A model generated the notes under the pieces. The model had not been told where the DNA came from, searched no databases, and worked only from the letters and a program-made list of their open reading frames with translations. From Kutzneria buriramensis (GTDB taxonomy: Bacteria; Actinomycetota; Actinomycetes; Mycobacteriales; Pseudonocardiaceae), in NCBI RefSeq assembly GCF_003387475.1, contig NZ_QUNO01000013.1, forward strand, positions 342,916 to 406,915: 64,000 nt of DNA. The letters are read 5' to 3'. Shown here piece after piece: positions 17,276-26,086 of the stretch (within the stretch, counting starts at the first letter, position 1; the number at the start of each line of letters is the position of its first letter). The position numbers and the translations under genes are program-made.

Positions 17276-18652
17276 TCAGCGCTGCACGCCGATCCACCGC
17301 CGCTTGGTGAACTCCTCCAGGTCCGACTCGTCGTGCGGGCGGCCGCCGGCGTCGTTGACGTGCACCATGCCGGAGTTGACCCGTTCGGCGAACGCCAGGC
17401 CGCGCAACGGATCGCCGGTGTAGACGGCGTTGACCAGCGCGGGGTGGCGGTTGGTCAGCGCCAGCGCCTCCTCCTCGGTGTCGACCACCGTGACGGGCGC
17501 GACGGGGCCGAAGATCTCCTCGGTGAAGGCGGGCATGTCCGGGGTCACGTCGGCCAGCACCGTCGGGTAGTAGAACAGTCCATCGTGGACACCGCCCTCG
17601 ATCAGCCGCGCCCCCATGCGGATCGACGGCTCCACGATCTCGTGGTGCACCCGGTCGAGCTGGGCCTCGCTGATCATCGGGCCGAGGTCGACGCCGCCCT
17701 TGATCGGGTTGCCGACGGTGATCTTGCGCGCCACCGCGACGAGCGCGTCCAGGTACTCCAGGTAGACGGCCCGCTGCACGATGTGCCGGCTCGCGGTGAT
17801 GCAGGTCTGCCCCTGGAACTCGAAGGAGTTCCCGCCGCCGCAGGCCGCGGCGGCGGCCACATCGGCGTCGTCGAGGACGACGAAAGCGTTGTCACCGCCC
17901 AGTTCCAGGCTCACCTGCCGGCCGTCGCGGGCGACGATCGCCGCCAGCTGCCGGCCGACCGGCACCGAGCCGGTGAAGTGGACCAGCGCCACGTCCGGAT
18001 GCTCGGCGAGCGGCTGACCGGCCTCGGGACCGTAGCCGGTGACGAGGTTGATGAGTCCGGGCGGCGCGCCGGCCTCGTCGAACGCCTCCATCAGCAGCTG
18101 CCCGCCGCCGATCGGGGCCTGCTCGGCCGGCTTGAGCACGACGGCGTTGCCCAGGGCCAGCGCCGGCGCGATCGGGCGCATGGCCAGCACCAACGGGAAG
18201 TTCCACGGCGTGATGGCGCCGACCACGCCGAGCGGAAGCCGTTGCAGCAACACGAGTTTGTCCGGTTTGAACGGCGGCAGCACGTCGCCGGCCATGCGGT
18301 TGGCCAGCCCGGCCGACTCGTGCAGCTTGCGCACGGCGGCGGCCACCTCGCCGGCGGCCTTGGCCCGGATGCCGCCGGTCTCGCGCATCAGGACGTCGGT
18401 GAACTCGTCCTGCCGCCGAAGCAGCACGTCCGCGACGCGTCGCAGCAGCCAGGCCCGCTCGTCGGGCAGCCGCGCCGCCCACTCCCGCTGCGCGGAAACG
18501 GCGGCCGCCACGGCCCGCTGGACCTCATCGACTCCTCCGATCGCGAACCGGCCGATCTCCTCGCCGGTCGCCTTCTCGACCACCGGCTCCGTCTCGGCCG
18601 GTTCGAACACCCCGCCGATGTAGTGGGCGCCGTCGGAACGCCGTGGTGCCAT
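17276..18652 (-). CDS. Aldehyde dehydrogenase (NAD-dependent, ALDH superfamily)
   Basis: A 458-aa ALDH oxidising an aldehyde to the acid with NAD(P). The visible catalytic set is N151 (TPWNFP), K174 (VLKPAE), E250 (SLELGGDN) and the nucleophile C284 ([11 protein letters not shown]), with the NAD-binding FTGSVPVG near 226-233. The protein is slightly shorter than the common ~480 aa but complete. It resembles benzaldehyde/vanillin-type dehydrogenases, though the substrate cannot be fixed. The ATG at 18652 begins the conserved N-terminus. It is divergent from the sugar isomerase operon with about 220 bp between them, so the two may be co-controlled. Confidence 0.92.
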   Translation of the reverse strand: MAPRRSDGAHYIGGVFEPAETEPVVEKATGEEIGRFAIGGVDEVQRAVAAAVSAQREWAARLPDERAWLLRRVADVLLRRQDEFTDVLMRETGGIRAKAAGEVAAAVRKLHESAGLANRMAGDVLPPFKPDKLVLLQRLPLGVVGAITPWNFPLVLAMRPIAPALALGNAVVLKPAEQAPIGGGQLLMEAFDEAGAPPGLINLVTGYGPEAGQPLAEHPDVALVHFTGSVPVGRQLAAIVARDGRQVSLELGGDNAFVVLDDADVAAAAACGGGNSFEFQGQTCITASRHIVQRAVYLEYLDALVAVARKITVGNPIKGGVDLGPMISEAQLDRVHHEIVEPSIRMGARLIEGGVHDGLFYYPTVLADVTPDMPAFTEEIFGPVAPVTVVDTEEEALALTNRHPALVNAVYTGDPLRGLAFAERVNSGMVHVNDAGGRPHDESDLEEFTKRRWIGVQR

Positions 18653-18750
18653 GGAGCCCGTCCTCTCCGGCCGCGAAGATCGTCCCAGCTGATCACTGTA
18701 GGCGCATTCCAGCAGCTCACCGCACCCATATGCAGGATTCGGGTACACGA

Positions 18751-18790
18751 TTGACGCACCCGCCCGGCGGGAGTAGAAAGCCTTTTCTAC
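18751..18790 (+). promoter_or_regulatory. Promoter with overlapping operator-like palindrome, upstream of the sugar operon
   Basis: TTGACG (18751-18756) and TAGAAA (18774-18779) are spaced by 17 bp, a good sigma-70-type arrangement facing the isomerase gene. GTAGAAA (18773-18779) and TTTCTAC (18784-18790) are perfect reverse complements around GCCT and cover the -10 hexamer. A repressor bound here would block the promoter. The transcription start would be about 90 bp before the ATG. Confidence 0.65.
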
Positions 18791-18875
18791 GGGCGGCAGC
18801 CGCCCCGGTCCGACCGCCTCGAACCCTGCGCGGAGCCGTCGGCCGCTTCCCCACGCGGTCAGGAGATGGATGCCC

Positions 18876-19667
18876 ATGCGCTTGTCCGTGATCACCGACG
18901 AGGTCGACCCCGACTTCGACGCCGCGCTGCGGGTGTGCGAGTCGCTGGACGTCCGGGGCATCGAGGTGCGCACGATCGGCGGCCGCAACATCGTGCACCA
19001 TCCGCCGGAGACGGTCCGCCGGGTGCGGGATTCCCTGGCCGCCGGCGGTTTCACCTGCCCCGTGGTGGACACACCGTTCCTCAAGACCAAGGTCGAGGAG
19101 ACGGCCTGGGCCGACCTCGACCGCGGCATCGAGATCGCCGACATGCTGGGCGCGGGCATCGTGCGCCTGTTCTCCGGCCTGCGCATCGCCGAGCCGGAGA
19201 CCGCGCTGCCGTGGCTGGCCGACGTGCTGGCCGAATCGAGCCGTCGGGCGGCGGGCGCGGGCCTCGCGATCGCGCTGGAGATCGAGTTCGTGTGCAACAT
19301 CGCGCTGGCTCGGGAGGCCCGCGAGCTGCTGCGCTGGCTGCCGGCCGACGCCGTCGGGCTGGTGTGGGATCCCGGCAACGAGGCCAAGTTCCTGGGCCTG
19401 CGCCCCGATCCCGCCGAGTACGGGACCGTGCGGCAGGCCGTGCGGCACGTGCACGTGAAGGACTTCGACGGCGACTGGGTCAAGGTCGGCGACGGCATCG
19501 TCGACTGGGACGCGCAGCTCGCGGCGCTGGCCGGCGGCGGCTACCAGGGCTATCTCTCGATGGAGACCCACTACGCCACACCGGAGGGCGGCGCGGCCGA
19601 GGCGACCCGCGAATCGGTGGCGGCGCTGCGCGAACTGGCCGCGCGCCGGGGTGTCGACCTCTCATGA
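18876..19667 (+). CDS. Sugar phosphate isomerase/epimerase (xylose-isomerase-like TIM barrel)
   Basis: A 263-aa AP-endonuclease-2/IolE-type TIM barrel. Metal-site motifs are ALEIEF (Glu), GLVWDPGNEAK (Asp), HVHVKDFDGDW (His) and YLSMETHY (Glu) in the usual order. It would isomerise or epimerise a sugar or inositol derivative in the cytoplasm. The AGGAGA box at 18861 is 9 nt from ATG 18876, which I prefer over ATG 18870. It is the first gene of a five-gene operon, and its stop overlaps the Gfo/Idh start as ATGA. The substrate is unknown, but the dehydrogenase and importer partners point to carbohydrate catabolism. Confidence 0.88.
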   Translation: MRLSVITDEVDPDFDAALRVCESLDVRGIEVRTIGGRNIVHHPPETVRRVRDSLAAGGFTCPVVDTPFLKTKVEETAWADLDRGIEIADMLGAGIVRLFSGLRIAEPETALPWLADVLAESSRRAAGAGLAIALEIEFVCNIALAREARELLRWLPADAVGLVWDPGNEAKFLGLRPDPAEYGTVRQAVRHVHVKDFDGDWVKVGDGIVDWDAQLAALAGGGYQGYLSMETHYATPEGGAAEATRESVAALRELAARRGVDLS

Positions 19668-20737
19668 CCCGGCTGGTCGTGACCGGCGTCGGCGCGAACG
19701 TCTGGCAGTTCCACTCCCCCGGCATCGCCGCGATCGACGCCACGGTGGTCGCCGTGCACGACGTCGATGCCGACCGGGCCAAGCTGGTCGCCGACGAGCT
19801 GGACTGCCCGGTGGCCGCGAGCCTCGACGAGCTGCTCGGTCACGGCGCCGACCTCGCCGTCGTGCTCGCGCCGCACCGATTCCACGCGGACCTCGTCGTG
19901 ACGTGCCTCCAGGCGCGCCACCACGTGTTCGTCGAAAAACCGCTGACCGTGACGATGACCGACGCCGATCGCATGTGCGACGAGGCCGATCGCCAACAGC
20001 GGCTGCTCGCCGTCGCCTTCCAGCAACGCACCCGCACCGAGGTGATCCGCGCCCGCGAGCTGATCGCCGGCGGCGAGCTCGGCGAGCTGCAACGGGTCGA
20101 CCTGCTGGCGACCTGGCCCCGCAAGTCCGGCTACTTCGACACCGCGCCGTGGCGGGGAACCTGGCGCGGCGAGGGCGGCGGCGTGCTGGTCAACCAGGGG
20201 CACCACGACCTCGACCTGCTCTGTCACGTGGTCGGCCCGCCGGCGTCCGTGCTGGCTCGGACCCGCACCGCCGTGCATCCCATCGAGACCGAGGACACGG
20301 CGGTCGCCCTCGCCGAGTGGTCAAACGGCGCGACCGGCACCATCCGCGTCTCCACGGCGGAAACCGGTGAGCAGCAACGACTAGAGGTGGTCGGCACCGG
20401 CGGCCGGCTCCGGCTGACGCCCGGCCGGCTGGAGTTCTGGCGCAACGCCGAGGACTTCCGCGACTACGCCGCCGCGCCGGGCGACCCATACGCCGCGCCG
20501 AGGATCGACACCGTGGAGACGCTGACCGGCCGGGACGGCCGGCACGTGCAGCTCTACCAGAACCTGGTGGCCGCCATCGCCGGCGAGCGGGAGCTCGTCG
20601 CCGCCGGCCGCAGCGCAGCGCTGACCACCGAACTCGCCGCCGCCCTGATCATGTCCGGACGGCTCAGACGCGAGGTGTCGCTGCCGGTCGACCGCGCCGG
20701 CTACGACGAACTGCTGCTCGAACTCGCGGCACGATAA
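19664..20737 (+). CDS. Gfo/Idh/MocA-family oxidoreductase
   Basis: A 357-aa NAD(P)-dependent dehydrogenase. The N-terminal Rossmann domain begins with LVVTGVGANVWQFHSP, where the usual GxGxxG is degenerate (GVGANV). The EKPLTVTMTDADRM motif (EKP, about 89-91) is the family hallmark and provides the catalytic Lys. NQGHHDLDLLCHVVG supplies the conserved HxxD/H region. It acts on cyclic polyols or sugars (inositol, glucose or derivatives). Translationally coupled to the isomerase, it probably oxidises the sugar that the isomerase then converts, or the reverse. Confidence 0.9.
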   Translation: MTRLVVTGVGANVWQFHSPGIAAIDATVVAVHDVDADRAKLVADELDCPVAASLDELLGHGADLAVVLAPHRFHADLVVTCLQARHHVFVEKPLTVTMTDADRMCDEADRQQRLLAVAFQQRTRTEVIRARELIAGGELGELQRVDLLATWPRKSGYFDTAPWRGTWRGEGGGVLVNQGHHDLDLLCHVVGPPASVLARTRTAVHPIETEDTAVALAEWSNGATGTIRVSTAETGEQQRLEVVGTGGRLRLTPGRLEFWRNAEDFRDYAAAPGDPYAAPRIDTVETLTGRDGRHVQLYQNLVAAIAGERELVAAGRSAALTTELAAALIMSGRLRREVSLPVDRAGYDELLLELAAR

Positions 20738-20764
20738 CCGTCCGAAGTGGAGGAAGTGAGCCTG

Positions 20765-22021
20765 ATGAGGATGCAGCGCAGGCGATTTCGCGCGGCGCTC
20801 GGCCTGGCGCTGGCGGCGGCCCTGATGGCCGCCGGCGGCTGCGGGAGCTCGGACGCCGGCGGCTCGGGCGGCAAGACGGTGCTGACGGAGTGGGACTACT
20901 TCGGCTACTCGCCGGCCTCGGACTCCGCGATGAAGCTGCTGATCAGCAAGTTCGAGCTGTCGCACCCCAACGTCACCATCCAGCGGACCACCATCGGCTT
21001 CGCCGATTTCCGCACGAAGCTGTTGCAGGCGGCCGCCACCGGCAGCTACCCGGACATCGCGGCGATCGACAACTCGGACGTGTCGGCCTTCGCGAACCAG
21101 GGCGTGCTGACCGACGTGTCGGACAAGATGCAGAGCTGGCCCGAGCTGAAGAACTACTTCGACGCGGTGGTGCAGAGCGTCAAGGTGGGCCCGAGGTTCT
21201 ACGGGGTCCCGTTCCGCAACAACACCACCGCGCTCTGGTACGACAAGGACCTGCTGACGCAGGCCGGTATCGCCGGGCCGCCGACCACGTGGGAAGAACT
21301 GCGTGACGACGCCAGGAAGCTGACCACCGACAAGCACGCCGGCTTCTGCTTCGCCGCCGCCCCGACCGAGGAGGGCACGTTCACCTTCCTGCCGTTCCTG
21401 TGGCAGGCCGGCGGCGACATCAACACCATCGACCAGCACCCCACGGTCGACGCGCTGAACTTCGTGAACACGCTGGTGAACGTGGACAAGAGCGCGCCGA
21501 AGTCGGTGCTGCAATGGGGCCAGTCCGATGTGGGCGAGCAGTTCGGCTCCGGACTGTGCGCGATGATGGTGGACGGCCCGTGGGTGCTGGGTTCGGTGCA
21601 GAGCGCCAAGTTCGCTTGGGACGTCGCGCCATGGCCGGCCGGTCCGAAGGGCACGGCCTCGCCGCTGGGCGGCGAGGTGTGGACGATCGGCAAGAACACC
21701 GAGCACGCCGACGCGGCCTGGGACGCGGTGAGCTGGCTGGCCGATCCGGCCGACAACCCCAAGGAGATCAACGAGAGCCTGGGCAACATCCCCAACCGCA
21801 CGAACACCGTGGACGACCCGGCGGCGAACTGGAACCCGATCGTCAAGACGTTCGCCGCCCAGATGGCCACCGCCCACCCGCGCGGCATCTACGGCGACAA
21901 GTACACCCAGATCTCGCAGGCGATCTGGACCATGGAGCAGGCCGTGCTGGCCGGCACCAAGAACGCGACGGACGCGGCCGCCGACGGCAGCAAGCAGATC
22001 AAGGCCCTGGTCGGCGGTTGA
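20765..22021 (+). CDS. ABC sugar transporter, extracellular solute-binding lipoprotein
   Basis: A 418-aa family-1 solute-binding protein (MalE/UgpB class). The signal peptide MRMQRRRFRAALGL and hydrophobic ALAAALMAAGG end at a lipobox Cys (GGC), followed by the SSDAGGSGG linker. The mature part opens with LTEWDYFGYSP and contains SYPDIAAIDNSDV and YGVPFRNNTTALWYDKDLL, typical of sugar-binding proteins. GGAGG at 20749 precedes ATG 20765. Its stop overlaps the permease ATG by one base (TGATG). It captures the imported carbohydrate outside the membrane. Confidence 0.92.
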   Translation: MRMQRRRFRAALGLALAAALMAAGGCGSSDAGGSGGKTVLTEWDYFGYSPASDSAMKLLISKFELSHPNVTIQRTTIGFADFRTKLLQAAATGSYPDIAAIDNSDVSAFANQGVLTDVSDKMQSWPELKNYFDAVVQSVKVGPRFYGVPFRNNTTALWYDKDLLTQAGIAGPPTTWEELRDDARKLTTDKHAGFCFAAAPTEEGTFTFLPFLWQAGGDINTIDQHPTVDALNFVNTLVNVDKSAPKSVLQWGQSDVGEQFGSGLCAMMVDGPWVLGSVQSAKFAWDVAPWPAGPKGTASPLGGEVWTIGKNTEHADAAWDAVSWLADPADNPKEINESLGNIPNRTNTVDDPAANWNPIVKTFAAQMATAHPRGIYGDKYTQISQAIWTMEQAVLAGTKNATDAAADGSKQIKALVGG

Positions 22022-22974
22022 TGCGCACCGATCCCCTGGTCACCCGGTGGTCCGGCGAACTGCTGCCGGCCACCGGGTTCTCGTGGTGGCGGCTGCGGCG
22101 ATCGCTGACCGGCTACCTGTTCGTGCTGCCGGCGGTCGTGTTCCTCGGCGCGCTGCTGGCGTACCCGCTGGTGTTCAATCTCGTGCTGTCCTTTCAGGAC
22201 CGAACGCTGGGCAACCTGTTCCACGGGGCGACGCCGTGGGTGGGGTTCGCCAACTACGAGACCGCCTTCGCGGACCCACAGTTCGGCTCCGCCGCCTGGC
22301 ATTCGGTCGTCTTCACGGTCAGCGCCGTCGCGCTGCAACTGGTCATCGCCCTTGCGCTGGCGCTGCTCTACGCCAAGTCCTTCCCCGGCGCGAAGGTGAT
22401 GCGTTCGCTCTACCTCACCGGCTACGCCATCCCGATCGTGGTGAGCGCGCAGGTGTTCCGCTGGTTGCTGGACGGCCGGTCCGGGCTGGTGAACTGGGTG
22501 CTCGGCGGCCTCGGCCTGGAGAGCTCCCCCACGTACTGGCTGTCCGACACCGGCCTCGCGCTGCCGGCGCTGATCCTCGTGCAGGTGTGGCTGGGCATCC
22601 CGTTCACGCTGGTCAACCTGCTCTCGGGCCTGGTCGGCATCCCCCGCGAGCTGTACGAGGCGGCGGCCATCGACGGCGCCGGCCCGTGGACGCGGTTCCG
22701 GTACGTCACCTGGCCACTGCTGCGGCCGACCTTCGCCGCCTCCGCCGTGCTCAGCCTGATCTTCACGTTCAAGAGCTTCGACCTGGTGTGGATCGCCACC
22801 CAGGGCGGCCCGGCCGGCGCCTCGGACATCCTGCCCACCCTGGCCTACCGCTCGGTGTTCCTGGAGTTCCTGTTCGGCAAGGGAGCCGCCGTGTTGAACA
22901 TCGTGTTCGTGGTGCTGTTCGGGCTGGCCGTGCTGTACCTGCTGACGACCCGCCGCGAGGAGGCCGAGGCGTGA
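22021..22974 (+). CDS. ABC sugar transporter permease (MalF/UgpA type)
   Basis: A 317-aa membrane protein with about six helices. The EAA loop is at RELYEAAAIDGAGPWTRF, the contact site for the ATPase. The N-terminal RRSLTGYLFVLPAVVFLG is the usual first helix of MalF-type CUT1 permeases. It pairs with the following permease to form the channel. The start ATG and the GTGA junction at its end show tight translational coupling. Confidence 0.92.
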   Translation: MRTDPLVTRWSGELLPATGFSWWRLRRSLTGYLFVLPAVVFLGALLAYPLVFNLVLSFQDRTLGNLFHGATPWVGFANYETAFADPQFGSAAWHSVVFTVSAVALQLVIALALALLYAKSFPGAKVMRSLYLTGYAIPIVVSAQVFRWLLDGRSGLVNWVLGGLGLESSPTYWLSDTGLALPALILVQVWLGIPFTLVNLLSGLVGIPRELYEAAAIDGAGPWTRFRYVTWPLLRPTFAASAVLSLIFTFKSFDLVWIATQGGPAGASDILPTLAYRSVFLEFLFGKGAAVLNIVFVVLFGLAVLYLLTTRREEAEA

Positions 22975-23789
22975 CCCGCCGGCTGCCGTTCGTGGTGGGC
23001 CTGGTGCTGGTCGCCGCCTACCTGTTCCCGGTGTACTGGATGATCACCGCGTCGTTCAAGTCCGACGCCGACATCCGTGCCGTGCCACCGCAGCTGATCC
23101 CGCTCGCGCCGACGCCGGCCACCTGGACGTCCCGGATCTTCGGCGATCCCCGGGTGCTGCACTACGTCCTGAACAGCGCCATCGTGGCCACCGGCACCAT
23201 GATCCTGTCCGTGGCGCTGGCGGCGCCGGCCGCGTATGCCCTGGCACGGCACCGGATCCGCGGCCGGTCGGTGATCCTGTTCTTCTGCCTGAGCAGCCTG
23301 ATGTTCCCGTCGATCATGCTGGCCACCCCGCTGTTCGTGATCTTCAGCCGGCTGCACCTGACCGACAGCTACCTCGGGCTGATCCTCGCCGACACCACGC
23401 TCGCCCTGCCGTACGCGATCGTGCTGCTGCGCCCGACCTTCGCCACCATCCCCCGCGAACTGGTCGAGGCCGCCACCATCGACGGCTGCTCCCCGGTCCG
23501 CACCTTCCTCCAGGTCGCGCTGCCGCTGGCCAAGCCGGGTGTGGCGACGGTGGCCGTGCTGAGTTTCCTGTGGGGCTGGGGCGATCTGGTGTTCGCCCTG
23601 ACGCTGGCCACCGACGACTCCAAGCGGCTGGTCACCACCGGCCTGTGGGGCTTCTTCGGCGCGAACACCAGCGACTGGAGCGGCGCGATGGCGTTCTCCA
23701 CCGTCGGCATGGCCGTGCCGCTGGTGGTGTTCCTGTTGTCGCAACGGTTCGTGGTGTCCGGCGTGACCTCCGGCGGCCTCAAGGGCTGA
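22971..23789 (+). CDS. ABC sugar transporter permease (MalG/UgpE type)
   Basis: A 272-aa membrane protein with six helices and the EAA loop RELVEAATIDGCSPVRTF. It starts at GTG 22971, overlapping the previous stop. The C-terminal QRFVVSGVTSGGLKG is the standard MalG-type tail. No ATP-binding gene follows; in actinomycetes such CUT1 systems often share one MsiK-type ATPase encoded elsewhere. The end overlaps the convergent ATPase gene of a different transporter by 11 bp; that ATPase is of the nitrate/sulfonate type and is not the partner. Confidence 0.92.
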   Translation: MTRRLPFVVGLVLVAAYLFPVYWMITASFKSDADIRAVPPQLIPLAPTPATWTSRIFGDPRVLHYVLNSAIVATGTMILSVALAAPAAYALARHRIRGRSVILFFCLSSLMFPSIMLATPLFVIFSRLHLTDSYLGLILADTTLALPYAIVLLRPTFATIPRELVEAATIDGCSPVRTFLQVALPLAKPGVATVAVLSFLWGWGDLVFALTLATDDSKRLVTTGLWGFFGANTSDWSGAMAFSTVGMAVPLVVFLLSQRFVVSGVTSGGLKG

Positions 23790-24549
23790 CCGACACCGGC
23801 GCCGCCACGCCCCGCAGCAGCCGCGCGACCTCGGTGCGCAGTTCGACGAACGTCTCCGACTCGCGGGTCGTGATCTGGTCCCGCTCGGCGGGCAGGTGCA
23901 CCGGCAGGTCGGCGAGCAGCCGGGCCGGCGAGGAGGAAAGAACCAGCACCCGGTCGCCCAGGTAGACGCTCTCGTCGATGTCGTGGGTGACGAGCAGCAT
24001 GGTGGTGCCCTGCTCGGCATGCACGCGCAGCAGCAGGTCTTCCAGCTCGAAACGGGTCTGCGCGTCGACGGAGGCGAACGGCTCGTCCAGCAGCAGCAAC
24101 GCCGGGCGATACGCCAGCGCTCGCGCCAAGGCGACTCGCTGTTGCATGCCACCGGAAAGCTGTTGCGGATGCTTGTGGGCGGCGTCCGCGAGCCCGACCT
24201 GCTTCAGCGCCGACCAGGCCAGCTCCCGGCGCTCGGCCCGGGTGGCGCGCCCACGCAGCGGAAACTCCACATTGGACTGTACGGTCAGCCACGGGAACAG
24301 CGACCGGCTGTAGTCCTGGAACACCACCGCAAGCTCCTCGGGCACGCCCCGCACCGGCGAGCCGTGCAGCAGCACCTCACCGCCGGTCGGCGCGATCAGG
24401 CCGGCGACCGCCCGCAGCAGCGTGGACTTGCCGCAGCCCGAGGGCCCGACGATGCACGACAGCTCGCCACCGTCCACAGTGAACGACAGCGAGTCGACGG
24501 CGGCGTGCCCGCCACGGTAGACATGTCTCAACCCGGCCAACTCAAGCAT
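23779..24549 (-). CDS. ABC transporter ATP-binding protein, nitrate/sulfonate/taurine type
   Basis: A 256-aa ATPase with Walker A GPSGCGKST, Q-loop VFQDYSRSLFPWL, signature LSGGMQQRVALARAL, Walker B LLLLDEPFASVD and switch His in LLVTHDIDE. It belongs to the SsuB/TauB group. The last gene of a four-gene set, it energises the two permeases upstream. ATG 24549 overlaps the permease stop by 8 bp; an in-phase TTG at 24558 has a better-spaced GGAGG and could be the real start. Confidence 0.92.
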   Translation of the reverse strand: MLELAGLRHVYRGGHAAVDSLSFTVDGGELSCIVGPSGCGKSTLLRAVAGLIAPTGGEVLLHGSPVRGVPEELAVVFQDYSRSLFPWLTVQSNVEFPLRGRATRAERRELAWSALKQVGLADAAHKHPQQLSGGMQQRVALARALAYRPALLLLDEPFASVDAQTRFELEDLLLRVHAEQGTTMLLVTHDIDESVYLGDRVLVLSSSPARLLADLPVHLPAERDQITTRESETFVELRTEVARLLRGVAAPVSVSP

Positions 24550-25348
24550 GGTCGACAAGTTGTCCTCCTTCAACGGCCTGATGCCACGCCAGCGCGCGCC
24601 GTTCCACGGCGAGCAGCACGGTGTTGAGGGTGTAGCCGAGCACGCCGACCATCACCACCACCGCCCACATCTGGGCGAAGTCGAACTGGTCCCGCGCGTC
24701 CTGGAGCTCGCCGCCGAGCCCGCCGTTGGCGGCGAACAGCTCGGCCACCACCATCAGCGTCACCGACTGGGACAGGCTCACCCGGAGCCCGGCGAAGATC
24801 TTGGGCAGCGCCGCCGGCAGCACGATGCCGACCAGCCGCCGCACGGCCGGTATCTGAAACGCCCGCGCGGTGTCCAGCTGAACCCGGTCCACCGTGTGGA
24901 CACCGTCCACAGTGTTCAGCAGCACCGCCCACACCGCGCCGAACAGGATCACCGCGACCACCATCTGCGACCCCAACCGGCACAGCAGCACGAACACCGG
25001 CACCAGCGCCGGCAGCGGCAGCGACCGGAAGAACGCGAACACCGGGCCGGTGTAGTCGAGCAATCGCCGGGACAGACCGAGGGCGGTGCCCAGCACCACG
25101 CCGGCGAGCACCGCGAGCCACCAGCCGCCGAGGAGCCGACCGATGCTCGGCAACAGCGAGTCCAGGGCGTCTTGGCTGAGGAACAGGGTGCTCGCGCTGC
25201 CGGAGAACCACATCTGCCGCGCGGCGGCGAGAATCTCCAGTGGCGGCGGGAAGTACGGGTGGTCGATGGCGGCGGTGACGAGTTGCCACCACGTCACCAG
25301 GGCGAGGAGGACTCCCCAGCGCAACAGGAATCGCTGCGGCCGGGTCAC
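24542..25348 (-). CDS. ABC transporter permease, nitrate/sulfonate type (second)
   Basis: A 268-aa protein with about six membrane helices and the EAA loop LDTARAFQIPAVRRLVGIVLPAALP. It starts at GTG 25348, overlapping the stop of the first permease as GTGA. Together with the other permease it would make a heterodimeric channel, whereas most SsuC/TauC systems use one permease as a homodimer. The substrate is unknown (sulfonate, nitrate, thiamine precursor or aromatic acid are all seen in this family). Confidence 0.9.
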   Translation of the reverse strand: MTRPQRFLLRWGVLLALVTWWQLVTAAIDHPYFPPPLEILAAARQMWFSGSASTLFLSQDALDSLLPSIGRLLGGWWLAVLAGVVLGTALGLSRRLLDYTGPVFAFFRSLPLPALVPVFVLLCRLGSQMVVAVILFGAVWAVLLNTVDGVHTVDRVQLDTARAFQIPAVRRLVGIVLPAALPKIFAGLRVSLSQSVTLMVVAELFAANGGLGGELQDARDQFDFAQMWAVVVMVGVLGYTLNTVLLAVERRALAWHQAVEGGQLVDHA

Positions 25349-26085
25349 GCCGCACCCCAGTCGAAGTAGTTGCGGTGCAGGCGTTCCAGGCCGGCGTTGA
25401 TCACGTAGCCGAGCACGCCGGCGACCACCACCCCGGCCAGCACCCGGTCCATGCGGGTGGCCCCGCTGGCCGCGGCGAGGATGAACTGGCCGATGCCGCC
25501 GCTGGCCCCGGTGAGCATCTCCGCGCTGATCACCACCGCCAGCCCGATCGCCGCCGACAGCCGCACGCCGGTCAGCACGAACGGCGCCACGCTCGGCAGC
25601 GCGACCTCGGTGAGCACCCGCACCCGGCCCGCGCCGAACGCGCGGGCGGTGTCCACATGCAACGGTTCGATCTCGTCGAAGGCGTAGATGGTGTTGAACA
25701 GGATGGGCCACAGCCCGGCGAACACCGCCAGGCCGATCTTGGTCGCCGGCCCGCCGCCGACGGCCACCACGAGCAGCGGCACCAACGCGACGGCGGGGAT
25801 CGGCCGCAGAAACTCCACCACCGTACGGCTGGCGACGCGCAGCCACGGCACGCTCGCCAGCAACAACCCGGCCGGCACCGCGATCCCGGTGGCCACCGCC
25901 AGGGCGATGGCCCAGGACAGCACCGTCGCCACGACCGCCAACTGAAACCCCGGATCGGTCAGCATCGCGAGCAACTGCGGCAACACGACCGACGGCGGCG
26001 GCAGGTACTCGGCCGGCACCGCGCCGGCGCGCACCGCCGCCTCCCACCCGAGCAGCAGGAGGACGATGCCGGCCAGGCCCCGCAC
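25345..26085 (-). CDS. ABC transporter permease, nitrate/sulfonate type (first)
   Basis: A 246-aa protein with about six membrane helices and the EAA loop VDTARAFGAGRVRVLTEVALPSVAP. GTG 26085 lies just one base past the solute-binding-protein stop, inside the same operon. The first helix begins almost at the N-terminus (GIVLLLLGWEAAVRAG), normal for SsuC-like permeases. Confidence 0.9.
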   Translation of the reverse strand: MRGLAGIVLLLLGWEAAVRAGAVPAEYLPPPSVVLPQLLAMLTDPGFQLAVVATVLSWAIALAVATGIAVPAGLLLASVPWLRVASRTVVEFLRPIPAVALVPLLVVAVGGGPATKIGLAVFAGLWPILFNTIYAFDEIEPLHVDTARAFGAGRVRVLTEVALPSVAPFVLTGVRLSAAIGLAVVISAEMLTGASGGIGQFILAAASGATRMDRVLAGVVVAGVLGYVINAGLERLHRNYFDWGAA

Positions 26086-26086
26086 C

